Source: Thauera sp. UBA6194 (GTDB lineage: Bacteria; Pseudomonadota; Gammaproteobacteria; Burkholderiales; Rhodocyclaceae). From it: a stretch of DNA of 8,003 nt. Below the pieces are notes generated by a model. The model was not told where the DNA came from and did not search any database. It was given only the letters and a program-made list of their open reading frames with translations. The translations under genes were made by a program, and so were the position numbers. The stretch covers positions 1 to 8,003 of the forward strand of contig DITC01000040.1 in assembly GCA_002422685.1 (NCBI GenBank), in the 5' to 3' direction. Below, piece after piece: positions 1 to 6,231 of the stretch. Every line of letters starts with the position of its first letter. Positions within the stretch are counted from its first letter, which is position 1.

Positions 1-185
1 TTCTCGGCCACAACGTGATGCAGCGCTTTCGTGAGGCAGCAAGCCGGGAGGGGGTGATGCTGGTGTGTTGTCGGCGCTCGACATGCGCCTTGCAGCAGGC
101 GTTGGGGCGACGCCTGGGGGAGCATTGCGCGACTTGCGAGGTGAAGTGCGATCGCCGCGGCGAGCGTCGCGCGCTTAAGGCCTGA
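1..185 (+). CDS. 3' end of an unrecognised cysteine-rich protein (partial)
   Basis: The only + strand frame open from the window edge starts its first full codon at base 3 and ends at TGA 183-185, giving the last 60 residues of a protein. The other two + frames stop within about 35 bases. Third positions are mostly G or C, as in the real genes here, and a strong terminator follows about 25 bases after the stop; both support real coding. The fragment holds six cysteines (fragment positions 22, 23, 28, 42, 45 and 49, including CxxC then x3-C), plus a basic tail rich in Arg. The Cys pattern would suit metal or Fe-S binding, but that is inference. I do not recognise the family. One - strand frame is also open across this stretch, so the call is moderate. 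Confidence 0.5.
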   Translation, partial: LGHNVMQRFREAASREGVMLVCCRRSTCALQQALGRRLGEHCATCEVKCDRRGERRALKA

Positions 186-210
186 TCGTGTGAATGCACG
201 CGTCCACAAG

Positions 211-247
211 CAACAAGCCCGGACAAATCGTCCGGGCTCGTTGTTTT
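211..247. terminator. Intrinsic terminator, probably bidirectional
   Basis: The 14-base arms at 211-224 (CAACAAGCCCGGAC) and 230-243 (GTCCGGGCTCGTTG) pair with a single A-C mismatch around a 5-base loop. On the + strand a T-rich run (TTGTTTT, 241-247) follows, so it ends the partial gene stopping at 185. On the - strand it lies about 39 bases past the NlpC/P60 stop and is followed by a weaker T-rich stretch, so it can serve that convergent gene too. Confidence 0.85.
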
Positions 248-281
248 GCGTGTCTTGATGGGCGCTTCGCCAGAGTCTGCG

Positions 282-821
282 TCAGCGCGCCGAGAGCAGG
301 GCGGGCGCTCGGCTCATGCCGCCTTCTTCGATCAGGCGGCGGGCGCCGGTGAAACGTTTTGCCCAGTAGCGCGTGGCGATGCTCTCGACCCGCACCTTGC
401 CGCCGCTGGAAGGCGCATGGACGAACTTGCCGTCGCCCAGGTAGATGCCGACGTGCGAGTAGGTGCGGCGCATCGTGTTGAAGAACACGAGGTCGCCCGG
501 CTGGAGTTGCTTGCGGCTGATCTTGTCGCCCAGGCCGGCCATCTGCGCTGCGGTGCGCGGCAACTTCAGCCCGACCGCGTTGCGAAACACGTTCAGCACC
601 AGCCCGCTGCAGTCCAGGCCGGCTTCACGGGACGTGCCGCCATAGCGATAGGGAATGCCTAGATAGGACAGCGCCTCGAACACGAGTTGCGCGGAAAGGT
701 CTTCGACCCCCGATGCGGCAGTGTTCGGCAAGCTCTGCGCGCGCACGAAGTCGCTCGCGTACGCGGCGGGTGCGCAGGCGGTCGAGAGCAGCAGGGCGAG
801 GGCAATAGCACGAATATGCAT
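282..821 (-). CDS. NlpC/P60 family secreted peptidoglycan endopeptidase
   Basis: This 179-residue protein is a cell-wall hydrolase of the NlpC/P60 class, cysteine peptidases that cut gamma-D-Glu to diaminopimelate-type links in peptidoglycan stems. Residues 1-23 form a signal peptide (basic N-terminus, hydrophobic core, AYA-S cleavage site around 23/24). A Cys at 16 in LSTAC resembles a lipobox but lacks the usual Leu at -3, so export by signal peptidase I looks likelier than lipidation. The NlpC/P60 domain spans about 45-165: catalytic Cys71 in GLDCSGLV, His123 in YSHVGIYLG and His135 in KFVHAPSS. The full triad is therefore present, as is the typical QPGDLVFF segment. The start at 821 is chosen because the signal peptide begins there; the frame stays open far upstream, but that stretch is antisense-like shadow over the next gene. 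No Shine-Dalgarno is visible and a strong promoter abuts the start. It is probably a single-gene transcript. Confidence 0.93.
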   Translation of the reverse strand: MHIRAIALALLLSTACAPAAYASDFVRAQSLPNTAASGVEDLSAQLVFEALSYLGIPYRYGGTSREAGLDCSGLVLNVFRNAVGLKLPRTAAQMAGLGDKISRKQLQPGDLVFFNTMRRTYSHVGIYLGDGKFVHAPSSGGKVRVESIATRYWAKRFTGARRLIEEGGMSRAPALLSAR

Positions 822-828
822 TGGGCGG

Positions 829-857
829 AATATACGTATCGGGCTGATGCTTGTAAA
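829..857 (-). promoter_or_regulatory. Near-consensus sigma70 promoter of the NlpC/P60 gene
   Basis: On the - strand, TTTACA (852-857) is followed by a 17-base spacer and TATATT (829-834); each box matches 5 of 6 consensus bases. The last base of the -10 box is only 7 bases from the A of the ATG at 821, so transcription would start at or one base before the start codon (821-822). That predicts a leaderless mRNA. Confidence 0.7.
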
Positions 858-858
858 T

Positions 859-894
859 GAAAATGTCCGCACCGCCGGCGAGGGGGGCGGACAT
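859..894 (-). terminator. Likely intrinsic terminator after the DUF294-exonuclease operon
   Basis: Perfect 8-base arms ATGTCCGC (863-870) and GCGGACAT (887-894) enclose a GC-rich 16-base loop that can pair further. Read on the - strand the stem is followed by TTTTC (863-859). It lies 38 bases past the exonuclease stop and immediately before the -35 box of the NlpC/P60 promoter, so it would separate the two transcription units. A second small hairpin (CCGGG 906-910 with CCCGG 915-919) precedes it without a T run. The T run is short, so efficiency is uncertain. Confidence 0.6.
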
Positions 895-931
895 ATTTCA
901 CGCATCCGGGCACGCCCGGCGCATTCAGCAT

Positions 932-1573
932 TCAGATCTTGAGCTTGTGGCGGTAGGCCTGCTCGTGCTCGGCGAGCGCGCGGGGTGTCGCGACAGCGAG
1001 CGAGAGCGCCCGTGACTGCGCCGCGAGCAGAAGCTGCGCAACCGCCCACGCGTCGCCGAGCGCGTGGTGGCGCTGAAACGTCTCGATACCGAACGCGGCC
1101 ATCCAGTCGCCGAGCCGACTCGGGCGTTCGAGCTTTTCGGGGAACAGCGAGGGCAGCAGGAAGTAAAGGTCGATCCAGAGAAAGTCGGTGGTGAGCCCGA
1201 GCTGTTCCTGCAGCGCGCGCTCGAGCATGTTGCGGTTGAAAGAGGCGTTGAACACCACGATCGGGTTTTTGCCGGCCACGCCGAGCAGGCCGACGAGCGT
1301 TTCGGCCGGGGCGGGTTCGAGCCGGGCGTAATAGGCGTCCGCGGGGCGGATCAGGCCGCCGTCCACGCCCAGCGCAGCGACCGCGAGCAGGCGATCGCGC
1401 TCCAGATCGAGGCCGCTGGCCTCGGTGTTGAGGACGACATAGCGCGTCTCGAAGTGCGAGCGGCTCTGCTGCGCGCGCGGCAGCGCCTGCCATGCGACGA
1501 GGTCCTGCTCGGCTTGTGCGCCGAGCTTTTGAGCGCCGCCGCGGGCGGCCTTGAGGCGGGCGAGCAGGTTCAT
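932..1573 (-). CDS. DnaQ-like (DEDDh) 3'-5' exonuclease homologue with altered active site
   Basis: This 213-residue protein has the RNase H-like fold motifs of the DnaQ/epsilon exonuclease family, which removes nucleotides from 3' ends of DNA or RNA using two metal ions. Motif I reads VVLNTEASGL at 46-55, where family members usually have D-x-E: the first Asp is Asn49, and Glu51 is kept. Motif II reads VVFNASFNRNML at 106-117, where F-D is usual: Asn113 replaces Asp. Motif III is intact (His169 and Asp174 in RHHALGDA). I checked both Asn codons (AAC, bases 1427-1429 and 1235-1237) in the sequence. Two of the four metal-binding acids are therefore missing and nuclease activity is doubtful. 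The start overlaps the upstream DUF294 stop as ATGA (1570-1573), which means translational coupling. I recall this pairing from other proteobacteria. The fold assignment is confident; the activity is not. Confidence 0.88.
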   Translation of the reverse strand: MNLLARLKAARGGAQKLGAQAEQDLVAWQALPRAQQSRSHFETRYVVLNTEASGLDLERDRLLAVAALGVDGGLIRPADAYYARLEPAPAETLVGLLGVAGKNPIVVFNASFNRNMLERALQEQLGLTTDFLWIDLYFLLPSLFPEKLERPSRLGDWMAAFGIETFQRHHALGDAWAVAQLLLAAQSRALSLAVATPRALAEHEQAYRHKLKI

Positions 1574-3468
1574 AGCTGGTAGTCCAGCTTGAGCCGCAAC
1601 TGGAGCTTGCGCGCCTGGCGGAAGGCTTCCTTGAGGATGCGGCGGTCGAGCTCGTTGAGCGACTCGGGGTTGATGCGGTTGTCGTCAGGCGTGTCGTGCT
1701 CGGTTTCGAGGTGCTGGGAGCGCAGGCGCAGCAGCTGGATGAAGTTGAAGCCGTCGGTGATGGCGTCGACTTCCTCGCTCGAGGTCCCGATCTTGACGCT
1801 CGCCTGGCGCAGGCGCTGGACCGTGCTGCTGGAGTCCACCCCGGTGCGCAGGGCGAGGATGCGCGCCACGTCCACGAACAGGCGCGCGCCGGATTTCTTC
1901 AGGTCGATCGTGCCGTCGTCCTCGAGCACGAAGTCGCGGATGCGCCCCAGCGGTGGCATGACCTTGAGGGCGTTGACCGCCATCATGCGCAGGAAGGTGC
2001 TGTTGCCCTTGACCGTCTTGTTGAGCCAGGTCCGAAGCTGGTTTTCGAAGCGCTCGTTGCCGAACAGGATGCGGAAATCGAAGAAGATCGAGGCGTTGAG
2101 CAGGGCCTGCGGGTCGGGCTCGCGGATCCAGTTGCCGAAGCGCGACTTCCACTCTTCGAAGGTGAGGCAGAGCTCGGGGTTGCTCGCCATGATGTTGCCC
2201 TTGCAGAGCGGGAATCCGCAGGCGGCGAGGCCTTCATTGACGGTCTGTGCAAAGGCGAGCAGGCGCTTGCGCGCGCCGTCGACCGACTGGCCTTCGGCGA
2301 CGCGAAAGATGATGCCGTTGTCCTGGTCTGTGGACAGGGTCTGTTCGTGCCGGCCCTCGGAGCCGAACGCGAACCAGCCGAAGTCGATGCCGAGCAGGTC
2401 GTGCTGCTCGCGCGCCAGCACGATGATGCGGCGGGTGAGCGCGTCGTTGAGCGCGGAGATGAACTGAGTGAGCTGTTCGGCGCCGATGCCCTGGGCGATG
2501 AGGTTGAGCGCGAGCTGGCGGATGTCGCGGCTGGCGCGCTGCAGGGCCTCGATGTCGGCGGCGTTGTCGATGCCGGCGCGGATCTGGCGCAGGCTGATGC
2601 GCTGCAGCGAGAACAGGTCGCGCTCGGACACCACGCCCTTGAGCTCGCCTTCGACGTCGACGACGAGCAGGTGGCGCACGCCGTGCGTGGCCATCTCGAG
2701 CGCGGCGTCGTAGGCCGAGGCCGACAACGGCAGCTGGTGCGGGTTGGCGGTCATCAGCTCGCCGACCGGGCGCGCGAGGTCGAAGCCGGCGAGGATCACG
2801 CGCGGCAGCAGGTCGCTCTGGGTGAGCACGCCGACCGGGCGCTTTTGCGCGTCGACCACCACCATGCAGCCGAGGTGGAGCTCGCTCATGCGCTCGAGCG
2901 CCTGGCGGGTGGGCGTGTCGGGGGTGACGAAGACCGGCTCCTTCTGGATCAGCTTGCCGAGCGCGGTCGTCATCGTCTGCTGCTCGGCAGCGCGCTGCGC
3001 GAAGGTGGTCTGCAGCTGCTGGCGCGACTGGGTGAGCAGGCTGGCGATGTACTGCGTGCAGAACAGGTGGAACACCGGGCTGATCTGCATCAGATGCAGG
3101 AAGTCGTCGGCCGTGATCTGGAAGCAGAAGCTGTCCTCGACCGCCACGTAGGCGTTGGTCGAGGGCCGCCGCGCGGAGATCGCGCCGATCGGGAAGCACT
3201 CGCCCGGCCCGAGCGTGAGGCTGGCGTATTCGGTGACCGTGGTGGAGCCGGTCTGGCGGGCCTGGATCTTGCCCCGCTGCACGATGTGAAAATGCGCGGG
3301 CACACCCATCTCGGGGGTGAGGATGTCTGCGCCGCGTGGGAAGAAGCCCAGCACCGCGCGCTCGGCGAGGAAGGCGAGGGCCTCGGCTTCCATGCGGTCG
3401 AAGGGCGAGAAGTTGCGCAGGAAATCGGTGCTGGCGCCCACCAGCAGCTTGGCGGCTTCGTTACTCAT
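1570..3468 (-). CDS. cNMP-like / CBS pair / DUF294 putative nucleotidyltransferase
   Basis: This 632-residue cytosolic protein has four recognisable parts. Residues about 20-140 form a cyclic-nucleotide-binding-like beta roll (GKIQAR, then GECFPIGAIS at 89-98). Two CBS motifs follow at about 172-230 and 236-290, a module that usually senses adenine nucleotides. The DUF294 nucleotidyltransferase core is at about 315-450, with the polymerase-beta-type signature FGSEGR (368-373) and D381-x-D383 12 residues after Gly369. That is the same layout as the uridylyltransferase domain of GlnD. The helical DUF294 C-terminal domain is at about 480-625. The real substrate is unknown; transfer of a nucleotide to a protein or small molecule is inferred from the motif. 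The beta roll lacks the FGE glutamate that contacts cyclic nucleotide ribose in CRP-type domains, so its ligand may not be cAMP or cGMP. The gene is the first of a two-gene operon with the exonuclease homologue. The Shine-Dalgarno before ATG 3468 is weak. Confidence 0.9.
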   Translation of the reverse strand: MSNEAAKLLVGASTDFLRNFSPFDRMEAEALAFLAERAVLGFFPRGADILTPEMGVPAHFHIVQRGKIQARQTGSTTVTEYASLTLGPGECFPIGAISARRPSTNAYVAVEDSFCFQITADDFLHLMQISPVFHLFCTQYIASLLTQSRQQLQTTFAQRAAEQQTMTTALGKLIQKEPVFVTPDTPTRQALERMSELHLGCMVVVDAQKRPVGVLTQSDLLPRVILAGFDLARPVGELMTANPHQLPLSASAYDAALEMATHGVRHLLVVDVEGELKGVVSERDLFSLQRISLRQIRAGIDNAADIEALQRASRDIRQLALNLIAQGIGAEQLTQFISALNDALTRRIIVLAREQHDLLGIDFGWFAFGSEGRHEQTLSTDQDNGIIFRVAEGQSVDGARKRLLAFAQTVNEGLAACGFPLCKGNIMASNPELCLTFEEWKSRFGNWIREPDPQALLNASIFFDFRILFGNERFENQLRTWLNKTVKGNSTFLRMMAVNALKVMPPLGRIRDFVLEDDGTIDLKKSGARLFVDVARILALRTGVDSSSTVQRLRQASVKIGTSSEEVDAITDGFNFIQLLRLRSQHLETEHDTPDDNRINPESLNELDRRILKEAFRQARKLQLRLKLDYQL

Positions 3469-3497
3469 GAGGGCTCGGTCGGCAAGGTGATCCGGCC

Positions 3498-3503
3498 ATT
3501 ATA
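3498..3503 (-). promoter_or_regulatory. Candidate -10 box upstream of the DUF294 gene
   Basis: A perfect TATAAT reads on the - strand 29 bases before the DUF294 ATG, which would give a leader of about 23 bases. The region at the -35 distance is GC-rich and shows no good match to TTGACA, so the promoter may be weak or need an activator. It sits in the 111-base gap after phoH and would let the DUF294-exonuclease pair be expressed apart from phoH. Confidence 0.5.
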
Positions 3504-3532
3504 GGTGAGCCCGGTGGCGCCGCGGCGATGGC

Positions 3533-3565
3533 GCTGCCGCGCGCCGGAATCCGGCCCGAGGCAGC
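3533..3565. repeat. Nested inverted repeat between phoH and the DUF294 gene
   Basis: Outer arms GCTGCC (3533-3538) and GGCAGC (3560-3565) enclose a second inverted repeat, GCCGGA (3543-3548) and TCCGGC (3550-3555). The structure begins 15 bases past the phoH stop. No T run follows on either strand, so it is not a classical intrinsic terminator. It could stabilise the phoH mRNA end or act as a weak pause. High GC content makes chance pairing easy. Confidence 0.35.
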
Positions 3566-3579
3566 GTGTCGCGCCCCGT

Positions 3580-5100
3580 TCAGAGCACCTCGGCGGCGTA
3601 ATCCGCCAGCCGCGAGCGCTCGCCACGCTGCAAGGTGATGTGACCGGCGTGGCCCCAGCCCTTGAAGCGGTCGACGACGAAGGTCAGACCCGAGGAGCCC
3701 TCGGTGAGGTAGGGCGTGTCGATCTGCGCGATGTTGCCCATGCACACCACCTTGGTGCCTGGTCCGGCGCGGGTGATCAGGGTCTTCATCTGCTTGGGCG
3801 TCAGGTTCTGCGCTTCGTCGATGATGAGGAACTTGTTCAGGAAGGTGCGTCCGCGCATGAAGTTCAGGCTCTTGATCTTGATGCGGCTGCGGATCAGGTC
3901 GCGGGTGGCGGCGCGGCCCCAGTCGCCGCCTTCGCCGGTGGTGCCGTTGAGTACGTCGAGGTTGTCCTCGAGCGCGCCCATCCACGGTGCCATCTTCTCT
4001 TCCTCGGTGCCGGGCAGAAAGCCGATGTCCTCGCCGACCGACACGGTGACGCGGGTCATGATGATCTCGGCGTAGCGCTTGGTCTCGAGCACCTGGGTGA
4101 GCCCGGCGGCCAGCGTCAGGAGGGTCTTGCCGGTACCGGCCTGGCCGAGCAGGGTGATGAAGTCGATGTCCGGGTTCATCAGCAGGTTGAGCGCGAAGTT
4201 CTGCTCGCGGTTGCGTGCGGTGATGCCCCAGATGTTGTTCTTCTGGTGGGTGTAGTCGGTCAGCGTCTCGAGCACCACGCTGCGGCCTTCCTTCTCCTTC
4301 ACCCAGGCCTGCAGCGGCGGTTCGTCGTCCTGGTAGACGAACTCGTTGACCAGCATGTCGGGCGCGAGCGGACCGCTCAGGCGGTAGTAGGTGCGCCCTT
4401 CTTCCTTCCACGACTGCATGCCGCGCCCGTGCGCGTCCCAGAAGTCGGCCGGCAGCTCGCGTGTGCCGGAGTACAGCAGGTCGCTGTCCTCGAGCACCTT
4501 GTCGTTGAAGTAGTCCTGCGCGGCCAGCCCGAGCGCACGCGCCTTGATGCGCATGTTGATGTCCTTGGACACCAGGATGACTTCGCGCCCGGGGTGCTTC
4601 TCGGCGAGGAACATCACCACCGCGAGGATCTGGTTGTCGCCGCGCGCGGTGGGCAGCGCCGCGGGCAGCGCGACGTCGATCGCTTCGGTCTGCAGGTAGA
4701 GCCGGCCGGTGGCCTGTCCGCGCGAGGGGGCGTCGAGCGCGATGCCGGCGTCGATGCCGTTTTCTGACGAGCACACGATCTCGTCGAGCATGCGGCTGGC
4801 CTGGCGCGTGTTGCGCGCGACCTCGGTGGTGCCCTTCTTGTTGTTGTCGAGCTCCTCGAGGGTCATGATCGGCACGTACAGATCATGCTCTTCGAAGCGG
4901 AACAGGCTGGTGGGGTCGTGCATCAGCACGTTGGTGTCGAGCACGAAGAGCTTGCGCGTGGGCTCGGTCGTGCTGCGGCGCGTGCTCTTGCGTGCGGGGC
5001 TCGCAGTGTCGGAGGCGTCGGCCGCGCGCTTGCGGCGGGTGCTCTTCGGTGCTGCGGCAGCCTTGGGGTCGGCGGCGGAGGCTTTGCGTTTCGCGGGCAT
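3580..5100 (-). CDS. PIN-PhoH family ATPase/ribonuclease (PhoH2/YlaK type)
   Basis: This 506-residue protein joins an N-terminal PIN nuclease domain to a PhoH P-loop ATPase, the PhoH2 architecture associated with RNA unwinding and cleavage. Residues 1-49 are a low-complexity tail rich in Ala, Lys and Arg. The PIN domain runs about 50-185, with acidic site residues Asp55 (VLDTNVLMHD), Glu82/Glu83 (LEELDNN), Asp155 and Asp180 (VSKDINMR). The PhoH domain is about 285-500: Walker A GQAGTGKT at 319-326, the family segment VGEDIGFLPGTEEEK at 355-369, Walker B FLIIDEAQ at 424-431, and GNIAQID at 455-461. Both catalytic modules look complete. The frame stays open upstream to 5235, but that would overlap the end of bcp, so ATG 5100 is preferred. 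Its Shine-Dalgarno is poor. A 71-base gap separates it from bcp with no obvious terminator, so read-through from bcp is possible. Confidence 0.93.
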   Translation of the reverse strand: MPAKRKASAADPKAAAAPKSTRRKRAADASDTASPARKSTRRSTTEPTRKLFVLDTNVLMHDPTSLFRFEEHDLYVPIMTLEELDNNKKGTTEVARNTRQASRMLDEIVCSSENGIDAGIALDAPSRGQATGRLYLQTEAIDVALPAALPTARGDNQILAVVMFLAEKHPGREVILVSKDINMRIKARALGLAAQDYFNDKVLEDSDLLYSGTRELPADFWDAHGRGMQSWKEEGRTYYRLSGPLAPDMLVNEFVYQDDEPPLQAWVKEKEGRSVVLETLTDYTHQKNNIWGITARNREQNFALNLLMNPDIDFITLLGQAGTGKTLLTLAAGLTQVLETKRYAEIIMTRVTVSVGEDIGFLPGTEEEKMAPWMGALEDNLDVLNGTTGEGGDWGRAATRDLIRSRIKIKSLNFMRGRTFLNKFLIIDEAQNLTPKQMKTLITRAGPGTKVVCMGNIAQIDTPYLTEGSSGLTFVVDRFKGWGHAGHITLQRGERSRLADYAAEVL

Positions 5101-5171
5101 GTTGGGGCGGGTCCGGTCGGTGGCGGTGGCCGTGGGCGAGAGGGCGGGGTGGTAGCGAGCCCGCCGTGCCG

Positions 5172-5627
5172 TCAGAGGGTGCGCGCGGCGGCGAGCACTT
5201 CCTCGGCGTGGCCGGGCACCTTCACGCCGCGCCACTCGCGCGCGATGTTGCCCTCGGCGTCGATCAGGAAGGTGCTGCGCTCGATGCCGCGCACCTGCTT
5301 GCCGTAGATGTTCTTGAGCTTCATGACCCCGAAGGCTTCGCAGGCCTGCTCCTCGGGATCGGAGATGAGCTCGAAGGGCAGTTCCAGCTTGGCCTTGAAG
5401 TTTTCGTGGCTCTTGAGACTATCGCGGCTGAGGCCGAAGACCTCGCACCCGGTCGCGGCGAAATCCGCATGCAGCCCCCCGAAGTCGCGCGTCTCGTTGG
5501 TGCAGCCGGGTGTGTTGTCCTTGGGGTAGAAGTAGATCACCACCTTGCGGCCACGCAGCGCGGACAGGGTGATCGTGTTGCCGCCGGTGGCGGACAGGCT
5601 GAAGTCGGGGGCGGGTTGTGCGCTCAT
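5172..5627 (-). CDS. bcp: Thioredoxin-dependent peroxiredoxin, Bcp/PrxQ family
   Basis: This 151-residue cytosolic enzyme reduces hydrogen peroxide and organic hydroperoxides, with electrons normally supplied by thioredoxin. The thioredoxin fold carries the peroxidatic Cys42 in the signature YPKDNTPGCT (34-43). Other family landmarks are present: GLSRDS (65-70), a typical FELISD strand, and GIERSTFLID (114-123). The resolving Cys five residues after the peroxidatic one in E. coli Bcp is absent (Arg47 here). Cys61 and Cys96 are the remaining candidates, or the enzyme may work as a 1-Cys type. ATG 5627 is chosen over the upstream ATG in the same frame (5747) because AGGA stands about 8 bases ahead and the protein then matches the usual Bcp length. 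The gene lies between the Mth938-domain gene (135-base gap) and phoH (71-base gap) on the same strand. Confidence 0.94.
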   Translation of the reverse strand: MSAQPAPDFSLSATGGNTITLSALRGRKVVIYFYPKDNTPGCTNETRDFGGLHADFAATGCEVFGLSRDSLKSHENFKAKLELPFELISDPEEQACEAFGVMKLKNIYGKQVRGIERSTFLIDAEGNIAREWRGVKVPGHAEEVLAAARTL

Positions 5628-5762
5628 GCGTTCTTTCCTGCGGTGATTGGCGAGGTGAAGGCAGCGCGCGTCGCAGGCCAACGAGAGGCCTTCGGCGGGC
5701 GCTGCGATGGCCTCAGGGTAGCCGAAACCCCGGGCGCCGGTGAACATCTTGTTGAGCGGAGA

Positions 5763-6179
5763 TTACCGCTTCGTTGCAGCGTCCGTCGGCTGTTCACGGT
5801 GCTCGTGGAGCAGGGCGAGCACGACCGCGCGGCCTTCGGCGACGAGGATGTTGTACGTGCGGCAGGCCGCCGCAAAATCCATGAACTCGAAGCCGATGCG
5901 CGCTTCGACGAGGCCGCGCAGAATTTCCGGCGACGGAAAGCGTTGCCGGCGGCCGGTGCCGACGAGGAGGATTTCGCCGCCCAACTCGGTCGCGGCCACG
6001 AGGTCCTCGTGCCTGAGCCCGGACAGGTCGCCTGCGGCCCCTGCCGCCCAGCCGGTGACCACGCGCTCCGCGCTCACGAGCAGGTTGCCCTCGTGGCGTA
6101 CCTTGTTGATCATGACGTGGTCGTCGGCGTAGCCGGTGACGACGTGGGTGTTGGCGAGCTTGTCCTGGTAGAGCTTCAT
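5763..6179 (-). CDS. Mth938-like / DUF498 domain protein
   Basis: This 138-residue protein is of the Mth938-like family (DUF498, Pfam PF04430). The human relative NDUFAF3 helps assemble respiratory complex I; the bacterial role is not established. Nearly the whole length is the domain: a beta-rich start with GYADDHVMINK (16-26), the glycine loop LLVGTGRRQRF (71-81), and the hallmark GFEFMDFAAACRTYNIL (96-112) followed by EGR (115-117). There is no signal peptide or membrane segment, so it is cytosolic. ATG 6179 is chosen because the domain begins there and AGGA lies 7 bases upstream; the open frame extends to 6359 but crosses the alaA start. The gene is divergent from alaA with 143 bases between them. 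It may head a transcript continuing into bcp. Confidence 0.9.
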   Translation of the reverse strand: MKLYQDKLANTHVVTGYADDHVMINKVRHEGNLLVSAERVVTGWAAGAAGDLSGLRHEDLVAATELGGEILLVGTGRRQRFPSPEILRGLVEARIGFEFMDFAAACRTYNILVAEGRAVVLALLHEHREQPTDAATKR

Positions 6180-6199
6180 TGCAGGGTCCTGGATACGGA

Positions 6200-6217
6200 G
6201 CCGGCCGTTGGGCCGGC
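6200..6217. repeat. Perfect 7-base hairpin in the Mth938-gene leader
   Basis: Arms GCCGGCC (6200-6206) and GGCCGGC (6211-6217) form a perfect stem with a GTTG loop. It lies 20 bases before the Mth938-domain start, just upstream of that gene's ribosome-binding site. No T run follows on the - strand. It could shape mRNA stability or bind a regulator; no function is shown by the sequence alone. Confidence 0.45.
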
Positions 6218-6231
6218 CGATTCGGGTGAAA

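Noticed and set aside
822..1493. Upstream extension of the NlpC/P60 reading frame to 403 residues
   Set aside because: The added part runs out of frame through the exonuclease gene and is Arg/Ala-rich noise; the signal peptide and promoter place the start at 821.
1696..3504. 602-codon open frame on the + strand opposite the DUF294 gene
   Set aside because: It mirrors a clearly recognisable protein on the - strand, its translation is low-complexity (Glu, Ala, Val, Arg, His) with no domain, and long antisense frames are expected at this GC content.
3505..4767. 420-codon open frame on the + strand opposite phoH
   Set aside because: Same reasoning: it lies opposite the conserved PIN-PhoH gene and its translation is a biased, domain-free shadow.
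5628..5762. Search for a bcp promoter or OxyR-type site in the 135-base gap
   Set aside because: Only a weak TTCACC/TACCCT pair with 18-base spacing is visible, and no convincing operator, so nothing is annotated.
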